DNA from: Nemertoderma westbladi
Lineage: Eukaryota > Xenacoelomorpha > Nemertodermatida > Nemertodermatidae
Assembly (NCBI GenBank): GCA_032718475.1
Contig: JAUCBJ010001511.1
Span: forward strand, 1 to 28,386
Reading direction: 5' to 3'
Length of the DNA: 28,386 bases
This document shows, one piece after another, positions 20,409 to 28,386 of the stretch (position 1 is the stretch's first letter; the number at the start of each line of letters is the position of its first letter). The translations under genes were made by a program, and so were the position numbers. The notes beneath the pieces were generated by a model. The model was not told where the DNA came from. It worked only from the letters and a program-made list of their open reading frames with translations, and ran no database searches.

Positions 20409-20941
20409 CTGGATGAGGGAGATTATGATTATAGTTACTCGGCCCAATGTCGATAAAGCTAAGGTAACATTGACCCATATCGGGGATTATTCTCCGATGT
20501 TTCATTACCGGAAGCAGGACAATTCGGTCCGGACAATTCGGTCCCGGACAATTCGGTCCCGGACAATTCGGTCCCGGACAATTCGGTCCTAGGACAATTC
20601 GGTCCTAGGACAATTCGGACCTAGGACAATTCGGTCCCGGACAATTCGGTCCCATTTATTTAGTGTTTTGGGACCGAATTGTACGGACCGAATTGTCCGG
20701 GACCGAATTGACCAGGAAGGAATTGTCCTACATCCTTCAATACCAATTCCAACTCAGAAACGACACCAGCGTTGATCACAAAAATGAATGGATCTGTTGT
20801 TCTAGGAGTATTGATTGCTAATGTAAAATTTTCATTTATGAATGTTTAATTGTTAAATTAAAAATTAAAAAATTCATTTTGGAAAGGATAGATTGGCTAT
20901 CACCCCCCCCCCCCCCCGCCCCCAACCCAAAATAAACTTAC
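20409..20941 (-). other. Intron of the ZRSR-like gene (533 bp) with repeats
   Basis: Read on the minus strand from donor GTAAGTTT at 20941 to CATCCAG at 20409. Phase 0 on both sides. It contains a poly-C tract on the plus strand (20902-20927) and the GGACAATTCGGTCC cluster. Confidence 0.85.
20517..20730. repeat. GGACAATTCGGTCC cluster, direct then inverted units
   Basis: About nine units of GGACAATTCGGTCC, separated by 0-2 bases, run from 20517 to 20653. After a 17-bp spacer, about three inverted units (GGACCGAATTGTCC) run from 20670 to 20713, with a degraded one to 20730. Each unit is itself a near-palindrome. The cluster lies entirely inside an intron of the ZRSR-like gene and could fold into a hairpin in the pre-mRNA. 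Confidence 0.9.
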
Positions 20942-21146
20942 CAATAGCTGATTAATTTCTCCGATCTTTGAAAACTCGTTGCGGACATCGTAATAAAAGT
21001 CGGCAAGAGATTTATTGATGTCGTCATCGGTCCACTCGATGCTATAATTACCATGGCAACCACGCTCTGGTTGGAAACCAGTAAACATACCAGGAATCAG
21101 AAGTGTTCGTGTTGGCGGAACCACAGGGGGATGATTTCTTGTGCAC
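20942..21146 (-). CDS. ZRSR2/U2AF1-like gene, exon with zinc finger 1 end and UHM first half
   Basis: 205-nt exon on the minus strand of a U2AF35-related splicing factor, nuclear, expected to recognise 3' splice sites (in known animals ZRSR2 acts on U12-type introns). From the acceptor CTACTAG ending at 21147, one base completes a codon and 68 codons follow. They begin CTRNHPP, the last C-x3-H of the first CCCH finger (U2AF35 has CSRNHP). TLLIPGMFTGF, the first UHM strand, comes next. The acidic helix DINKSLADFYYDV and FSKIGEINQLL end the exon before donor GTAAGTTT. The family pattern around TLLI, DFYEDV and the GK/EI strand is matched closely. A second AG lies nine bases inside (CACAAG) and could serve as an alternative acceptor. 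The preceding exon with the start of finger 1 was not found in the window; the intron before it holds the 21141-24720 array. Confidence 0.9.
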
Positions 21147-24100
21147 CTAGTAGAACAAGAGAGCCAATCAGTGCACCTAGTATAACAAGAGAGCCAATCA
21201 GTGCACCTAGTATAACAAGAGAGCAATCAGTGCACCTATAGTAGAACAAGAGAGCCAATCAGTGCACCTAGTAGAACAAGAGAGCCAATCAGAGCACCTA
21301 GTAGAACAAGAGAGCCAATCAGTGCACCTAGTAGAACAAGAGAGCCAATCAGTGCACCTAGTTGAACAAGAGAGCCAATCTGTGCACCTCGTAGAACAAT
21401 AGAGCCAATCAGTGCACCTAGTATAACAAGAGAGCCAATCAGTGCACCTATAGTAGAACAAAAGAGCCAATCAGTGCACCTAGTAGAACAAGAGAGCCAA
21501 TCAGTGCACCTAGTAGAACAAGAGAGCCAATCAGTGCACCTAGTAGAACAAGTAAGCCAATCAGTGCACCTAGTAGAACAAGAGAGCCAATCAGTGCACC
21601 GAGTAGAACAAGAGAGCCAATCAATGCACCTAGTAGAACAAGAGAGCCAATCAGTGCACCTAGTTGAACAAGAGAGCCAATCAGTGCACCAAGTAGAACA
21701 AGAGAGCCAATCAGTGCACCTTGCCGAACAAGAGAGCCACTCAGTGCACCTAGTAGAACAAGAGAGCCAATCAGTGCACCTAGTAGAACGAGAGAACCAA
21801 TCAGTGCACCTAGTAGAACAAGAGAGCCAATCAGTGCACCTAGTTGAACAAGAGAGCCAATCAGTGCACGTAGTAGAACAAGAGAGCTAATCAGTGCACC
21901 TAGTAGAACAAGAGAACCAATCAATGCACCTAGTAGAACAAGAGAACCAATCAGTGCATCTAGTAGAACAAGAGAGCCAATCAGTGCACCTAGTAGAACA
22001 ATAGAGCCAATCAGTGCACCTAGTTGAACAAGAGAGCCAATCAGTGCACCTAGTAGAACAAGAGAGCCAATCAGTGCACCTAGTAGAACAAGAGAACCAA
22101 TCACTGCACCTAGTAGAACAAGAGAGCCAATCAGTGCACCTAGTTGAACAAGAGAGCCAATCAGAGCACCTAGTAGAACAAGAGAGCCAATCAGTACACC
22201 TAGTAGAACAAGAGAGCCAATCAGTGCACCTAGTTGAACAAGAGAGCCAATCTGTGCACCTCGTAGAACAATAGAGCCAATCAGTGCACCTAGTTGAACA
22301 AGAGAGCCAATCAGTGCACCTAGTAGAACAAGAGAGCCAATCAGTGCACCTAGTAGAACAAGAGAGCCAATCAGTGCACCTAGTTGAACAAGAGAGCCAA
22401 TCAGTGCACCTAGTAGAACAAGAGAGCCAATCAGTGCACCTAGTAGAACATGAGAACCAACCAGTGCACCTAGTAGAACAAGATAACCAATCAGTGCACC
22501 TAGTAGAACAAGGGAGCCAATCAGTGCACCTAGTAGAACAAGAGAGCCAATCAGTGCACCTAGTTGAACAAGAGAGCCAATCAGTGCACCTAGTAGAACA
22601 AGAGAGCCAATCAGTGCACCTAGTAGAACAAGAGAACCAATCAGTGCACCTAGTAGAACAAGAGAGCCAATCAGTGCACCTAGTTGAACAAGAGAGCCAA
22701 TCAGTGCACCTAGTAGAACAAGAGAACCAATCAGTGCACCTAGTAGAACAAGAGAGCCAATCAGTGCACCTAGTAGAACAAGAGAGCCATCAGTGCACCT
22801 AGTAGAACAAGAGAGCCAATCAGTGCACCTAGTTGAACAAGAGAGCCAATCTGTGCACCTCGTAGAACAATAGAGCCAATCAGTGCACCTAGTTGAACAA
22901 GAGAGCCAATCAGTGCACCTAGTAGAACAAGAGAACCAATCAGTGCACATAGTAGAACAGGAGAGCCAATCAGTGCACCTAGTAGAACAAGAGAGCCGAT
23001 CAGTGCACCTAGTAGAACAAGAGAGCCAATCAGTGCACCTAGTAGAACAAGAGAGCCAATCAGTGCACCTAGTAGAACAAGAGAACCAATCAGTGCACCT
23101 AGTAGAACAAGAGAGCCAATCAGTGCACCTAGTAGAACAAGAGAGCCAATCAGTGCACCTAGTAGAACAAGAGAGCCAATCAGTGCACCTAGTAGAACAA
23201 GAGAGCCAATCAGTGCACCTAGTAGAACAAGAGAACCAATCAGTGCACCTAGTAGAACAAGAGAGCCAATCAGTGCACCTAGTAGAACAAGAGAGCCAAT
23301 CAGTGCACTAGTAGAACAAGAGAGCCAATCAGTGCACCTAGTAGAACAAGAGAGCCAATCAGTGCACCTAGTAGAACAAGAGAGCCAATCAGTGCACCTA
23401 GTAGAACAAGAGAGCCAATCAGTGCACCTAGTAGAACAAGAGAGCCAATCAGTGCACCTAGTAGAACAAGAGAGCCAATCAGTGCACCTAGTAGAACAAG
23501 AGAACCAATCAGTGCACCTAGTAGAACAAGAGAGCCAATCAGTGCACCTAGTAGAACAAGAGAGCCAATCAGTGCACCTAGTAGAACAAGAGAACCAATC
23601 AGTGCACCTAGTAGAACGAGAGAGCCAATCAGTGCACCTAGTAGAGCAAGAGAGTCAATCAGTGCACCTAGTAGAACAAGAGAGCCAATCAGTGCACCTA
23701 GTAGAACAAGAGAGCTAATCAGTGCACCTAGTAGAACAAGAGAGCCAATCAGTGCACCTAGTAGAACAAGAGAGCCAATCAGTGCACCTAGTAGAACAAG
23801 AGAGCGAATCAGTGCACCTAGTAGAACAAGAGAGCCAATCAGTGGACCTAGTAGAACAAGAGAGCCATTCCGTGCTTCTAGTAGAATAAGTGAACCAATC
23901 AGTGCACCTATAAGAATGAGATAGTCAATCAGAGCTCATAGTTGTAAGAACAAGAGAGCCAAATCAGAACTCCTAGTAGAACAAGAGAACCAATCAGTGC
24001 ACCTAGTAGAACAAAAGAGCCAATCAGTGCACCTAGTAGAACAAGAGAGCCAATCAGTGCACCTAGTAGAACAAGAGAGCCAATCAGTGCACCTAGTAGA

Positions 24101-24720
24101 ACAAGAGAGCCAATCAGTGCACCTAGTAGAACAAGAGAGCCAATCAGTGCACCTAGTAGAACAAGAGAGCGAATCAGTGCACCTAGTAGAACAAGAGAGC
24201 CAATCAGTACACCTAGTAAAACAAGAGAGCCATTCTGTGCTTCTAGTAGAACAAGAGAGCCAATCAGTGCACCTAGTAGAACAAAAGAGCGAATCAGTGC
24301 ACCTAGTAGAACAAGAGAGCCAATCAATGCACCTAGTAAGTAGAACAAGAGAAGAGAGCCATTCTGTGCTTCTAGTAGAATAAGTGAACCAATCAGTGCA
24401 CCTATGAGAATGAGATAGTCAATCAGAGGTCATAGTTGTAAGAAAAGAGAGCCAAATCAGAACTCCTAGTAGAACAGGATAGTTATTAGGTTAGTTGTTA
24501 GGACTCCTATTAGAATAAGAAGGCCAATCAGTGCTCCTATTAGAATATGAGAGTCAATAAATGCTGCTATTAGTATAAGAGTGCCAATCAGTGCTTCTAT
24601 TAGTATAAGAGAGCCAATCAGTGGACCTACTAGAATAAGATAGTCAATCAGTGTACCAAGTGGAGTAAGATAGTACATAAAGTAGTTCCTAATGGAATAA
24701 GATAATCAACCAGATTGAAC
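21141..24720 (-). repeat. 30-bp minisatellite of 3'-splice-site-like units (~119 copies)
   Basis: On the minus strand each unit reads CACTGAT, then TGGCTCTCTTGTTCT, then ACTAG followed by GTGCAC. It thus holds a branch-point-like CTGAT (CTRAY), a pyrimidine tract and an AG about 21 nt after the branch A. The unit nearest the gene is the actual acceptor of the exon at 21146; GTGCAC is the first six exon bases. Most units keep the AG; exceptions occur near 21600, 21690 and 21870. Units are near-identical from about 21280 to 23870 and increasingly diverged beyond 23900 toward 24720. Open frames in several phases arise because 30 is a multiple of three. In the exon's own phase a unit would read as a CTDWLSCSTR decapeptide. 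Confidence 0.95.
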
Positions 24721-25467
24721 CTCATGTAATATAATTAGTATAGATATTCATATTAAATTATCAACGAAGACTGTAGGCTAGTATACTTTAAATTTGGATC
24801 AGCAATACATTATTTACACAGAAATAAAGATAATGATCACGTTGCTTTACAATTTTTGACTGCAATTTAAACATGAGACAGGTACCTCCCCCATATTACA
24901 TTATATTATCGACCTTGGCCTATAATATAATTAGCCTGTGAGGTCCTCCAAAAAGCTACAACCCAATTACCGACCGCGTTTCGTATTTATTTAATTGAAC
25001 GATAACTAAGATATTTCCAGCAAATCTCAAAATCTATCCAAACCAGAAACTGGCCTATTCTTTATTCAATTAATTTCTTGGGGAGTCAGGAGTCAACGTT
25101 AGGAGGTCCCTTGGGAACAGGGGCGTAGCCAGGATTTTGTTTTGGGGAGGGGCAAACTTTTGGAATTAAAAACAGTGTGCCTTATATACTGTAATGTCGT
25201 AATAAGTGCACGCGACCCCCCCCCCCCCCCCCCCGTGAAGCAATGAATCACACACAGTTGTTTTAATCTTATCAATTTTAAGATTAGAGTCCATTATGAA
25301 TTCGATTTTATGAGCTACACGCTATTCGATATGTCACCAACTTGGATGTCAAGTGAATTACCGAACCTGGACTGGAGTAGGTTGTAATAGTGTATCTGTT
25401 AAAGTGGACTCTATGGCAACCCTGAATCGACTTGGTGGTCAGAAAAAAAATTATCTTTTCACTGGAC
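24721..25467. other. Spacer with a poly-C tract and a short transposon-like tag
   Basis: Probably still intronic for the ZRSR-like gene. Contains AGGGGCGTAGCCAGGATTTT near 25120, a motif shared by many short dispersed repeats in marine invertebrates, and a C run of about 21 at 25216-25234. I looked on the minus strand for the start of zinc finger 1 (CPFYxKxGACRFGDR-type) and did not find it. Confidence 0.4.
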
Positions 25468-26820
25468 TTTATTTCAAGAACACTGGACTAGAGATTATTG
25501 CCAACTTTGTTATTTCAAGAACACCGAACTAGAGATTATTGCCAACTTTGTTATTTCAAGAACACTGGACTAGAGATTATTGTCAACTTTGCCATTTCAA
25601 GAACACTGGACTAGAGATTATTGCCAACTTTGTTATTTCAAGAACACCGGACTAGAGATTATTGCCAACTTTGTTATTTCAAGAACACCGGACTAGAGAT
25701 TATTGCCAACTTTGTTATTTCAAGAACACCGGACTAGAGATTATTGCCAACGTTGTTATTTCAAGAACACTGGACTAGGTATTATTGCCAACTTTGTTAT
25801 TTCAAGAACACTGGACTAGAGATTATTGCCAACTTTGTTATTTCAAGAGCACTGGAATACAGATTATTGCCAACTTTGTTATTTCAAGAACACCGGACTA
25901 GAGATTATTGCCAACTTTGTTATTTCAAGAACACTGGACTAGAGATTATTGCCAACTTTGTTATTTCAAGAACACCGGACTAGAGATTATTGCCAACTTT
26001 GTTATTTCAAGAACACTGGACTAGAGATTATTGCCAACTTTGTTATTTCAAGAACACCGGACTAGAGATTATTGCCAACTTTGTTATTTCAAGAACACTG
26101 GACTAGAGATTATTGCCAACTTTGTTATTTCAAGAACACCGGACTAGAGATTATTGCCAACTTTGTTATTTCAAGAACACTGGACTAGAGATTATTGCCA
26201 ACTTTGTTATTTCAAGAACACCGGACTAGAGATTATTGCCAACTTTGTTATTTCAAGAACACCGGACTAGAGATTATTGCCAACTTTGTTATTTCAAGAA
26301 CACTGGACTAGAGATTATTGCCAACTTTGTTATTTCAAGAACACTGGACTAGAGATTATTGCCAACTTTGTTATTTCAAGAACACCGGACTAGAGATTAT
26401 TGCCAACTTTGTTATTTCAAGAACACTGGACTAGAGATTATTGCCAACTTTGTTATTTCAAGAACACCGGACTAGAGATTATTGCCAACTTTGTTATTTC
26501 AAGAACACTGGACTAGAGATTATTGCCAACTTTGTTATTTCAAGAACACCGGACTAGAGATTATTGCCAACTTTGTTATTTCAAGAACACTGGACTAGAG
26601 ATTATTGCCAACTTTGTTATTTCAAGAACACCGGACTAGAGATTATTGCCAACTTTGTTATTTCAAGAACACCGGACTAGAGATTATTGCCAACTTTGTT
26701 ATTTCAAGAACACCGGACTAGAGATTATTGCCAACTTTGTTATTTCAAGAACACTGGACTAGAGATTATTGCCAACTTTGTTATTTCAAGAACACCGGAC
26801 TAGAGATTATTGCCAACTTT
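25468..26820. repeat. 41-bp minisatellite (33 copies)
   Basis: Units of 41 bp built from TTATTTCAAGAACAC, T/C, GGACTAGAG and ATTATTGCCAACTTTG. Copies are nearly identical apart from one T/C position that makes CACTGG or CACCGG; the two forms often alternate, implying an 82-bp dimer. The period is not a multiple of three, so frames do not persist. Units near 25500 and 25845-25860 are the most divergent. Confidence 0.96.
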
Positions 26821-28386
26821 GAAAGTGCTTTGGTGACTGAGCGATTTGACGTGGCTTTATCTCTGGATATACCGCCATTACACTATGCCATAGTGAAGGC
26901 CGATCATGCCATGTCCTCGATAATGTTTGCGAGATTACATTTTATTTAACTATAGTCTTCATGTGTCATGTGTGATAATACCGTGTTGTAAACGAAAAAC
27001 TAATTACCCTAAGGAAAAGTTGGAGACAATACGACGCAGAAGCATAAAGGAGGAAGTTTCCTAATTATTATCGGTATCACCTTATGGTACAACTAACTGC
27101 TATGCGGATTAATATATGATATACATGGGAAATACATTATGATAAATTCCCGAGACGCACCTGCTATCAGCACTCAGCAGGTGCAATTTCATGAGTTATG
27201 AATGTGGGGCTATAGGAGTTATTATAATATGGAATTATTTACAAAAATCACTGTGTTAGGAGGCCGTAAATCGAAGTGTGGGCGGGAAAATAGAAGCTTC
27301 ATAACAATTAATAAAAAATAATTTCGATAAATATAAATTTTTCAAGTTGTGAAATTAATATTTTAAATTCAAAATGCCTATCTTATCCGAGTCCAGTAAA
27401 CCTAAGGAATCACACCTCTGAGAATGACGCCATTATATTCCGGTTGCACCAGTCAATGGCATAGGATACAATTCTTATTTAACGAATGAGGCAATGTACA
27501 GCCGCGCGGTAACATCATCATATTGACTAAACCCGGCATCCTAGTAGTGGTGTAGGCCGATATCTATGTACAAGCCCAACCTTATCAAGCACTGTCAGTA
27601 TATAAATAAACACGATGTGTTTGATATAAGAAAATTCGAGTGCAATTGATTAGCAGTATACATTGATTACTCTAAGTGCAGGTACTGGCCGGACTAAGAT
27701 AACAAATTCCATTCAGTGTCACTGCCACAATGATCAGTTTTCATTAAGAGTTGACAATCACAGAGAGTGCGTACCCTACATCGCTAAATGAACGACAAAT
27801 GGAGATAGAATGGGGGGTGGGGGCAGCATGCCTTGCAGCGAAAGCAAAGTAAAGCATCACTCATGCAGATAGATAGATAAGCCGAGTGGATATACTTGCA
27901 GATCCTTTCTTAGTACTTACTTAGTGTAGGCATCGCTCTACTGATGGGATGACCGTTACAAAGGGCAGCCCTAGTGAGGAGACCGACCAACCACGAACGG
28001 ACCAGGCTCGCCGGTAATCCGAAAGCGGTAATTGCCGCCTACCGTTGGGGGAAGCGGAATTAATTTCCCGAATGATACGCTATGCTGCGCGTGGTATTCG
28101 TGCGACCTCCGTCAGAAGCCACCATTTATCCGGTGGAGCGTTCAAATTAAGTCGACAAGTCGGTATAGTAACAATCAATCAAGGTAGCGTGTTCTTGAGC
28201 AATATATACGGGATCAATATTACACCCCAACTACACCAACAATGTACAACAAACAGTATTACCTCAACCTGTTTACCAAATATACGGTATAAATTCTAAC
28301 AGGGAATATCTGCAGGGTTTATTGATTGTCAAAGGTGCGTTACAATCAGTCGTACTGTCCATAACGTAGTGGTAGTACATATCAAC
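26821..28386. other. Right-end sequence, no convincing gene
   Basis: Immediately after the 41-bp array, a plus-strand frame reads ESALVTERFDVALSLDIPPL and ends near 26949. I do not recognise it and it may be chance. A perfect 9-bp hairpin (GCACCTGCT / AGCAGGTGC) lies at 27157-27184. A frame at 28045-28299 is also unrecognised. Upstream exons of the ZRSR-like gene could be hidden here, but I could not identify any. Confidence 0.35.
27157..27184. repeat. Short perfect hairpin with paired E-boxes
   Basis: GCACCTGCT at 27157-27165 and its complement AGCAGGTGC at 27176-27184 enclose a 10-base loop. Each arm contains CACCTG/CAGGTG, an E-box. This may be chance. Confidence 0.45.

Noticed and set aside
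21448-24383. Plus-strand SVHLVEQESQ and minus-strand SLVLLGALIG decapeptide frames as repeat proteins
   Set aside because: They are by-products of the 30-bp period and break at each indel. They have no start context or flanking domain, and the array abuts a real acceptor, which makes an intronic reading better.
21141-24720. CRISPR array
   Set aside because: Units are continuous with no variable spacers, the setting is a metazoan nuclear intron, and there are no cas genes.
21141-24720. Recursive splicing (ratchet) sites, because each unit has AG directly followed by GT
   Set aside because: The GT is followed by GCAC, a poor donor compared with GTAAGT, so zero-length exons are unlikely. Kept only as a remote possibility.
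25468-26820. Satellite-encoded peptide (MPTLLFQEHW type frames)
   Set aside because: A 41-bp period changes frame at each unit; the frames are short and arise by chance.
26821-26949. Possible coding piece ESALVTERFDVALSLDIPPL after the 41-bp array
   Set aside because: No family recognised, short, and its frame is entered only from the minisatellite.
28045-28299. 84-codon plus-strand frame
   Set aside because: Alternative-start frame without recognisable motifs or splice context.

Overview
The window is animal nuclear DNA, most likely from a marine invertebrate. It has GT-AG introns, short metazoan-type genes in AT-rich spacers, eroded non-LTR retrotransposon pieces, foldback elements and very large minisatellites. 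The palindrome TAGGCCTA recurs at least seven times (near 2530, 10299, 10387, 10853, 11162, 11213, 12535). That habit recalls echinoderm and hemichordate genomes, but it is only a weak taxonomic hint.

Layout. 320-1324 (+) is a single-exon AKR1A1-like aldehyde reductase. 2716-3516 (+) is a single-exon 14-3-3 epsilon-like protein. A perfect 334-bp tandem duplication (3913-4582) follows, then a C-rich GTACGTAC minisatellite (5159-5690) fused to a broken non-LTR retrotransposon (5690-7585). A ~970-bp foldback element lies at 8249-9217, with rearranged pieces of it and of a second repeat around 9729-9840 and 12175-12425. A short THAP-like zinc-finger fragment sits at 11270-11434. On the minus strand, 13867-14788 is an RDH11/12/13-like short-chain dehydrogenase with one frameshift. 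14.8-16.7 kb is AT-rich spacer with diverged repeats and an inverted repeat.

The most interesting part is 16.7-24.7 kb. On the minus strand I read three consecutive exons of a U2AF35-related splicing factor of the ZRSR2/Urp type: 21146-20942, 20408-20243, and 20000 onward. They have consensus splice sites and compatible phases. They encode the end of zinc finger 1, the UHM domain, zinc finger 2 and an RS domain. The RS domain is a 30-bp minisatellite encoding a decapeptide PNRSRDRSRT-type repeat for more than 600 residues. Directly upstream of the first visible exon, in its intron, about 119 tandem 30-bp units (21141-24720) each carry a branch-point-like CTGAT, a pyrimidine tract and an AG. 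The unit nearest the exon is the real 3' splice site. The array therefore looks like a large amplification of the gene's own 3' splice site, in a gene whose family recognises 3' splice sites.

The rest (24.7-28.4 kb) holds a 41-bp minisatellite (25468-26820) and sequence in which I find no convincing gene. The upstream exons of the ZRSR-like gene (N-terminus, start of zinc finger 1) were not found and probably lie beyond the right edge. The genes do not form an operon or a recognisable pathway. What links the right half is one gene reshaped by tandem repeats in exon and intron.
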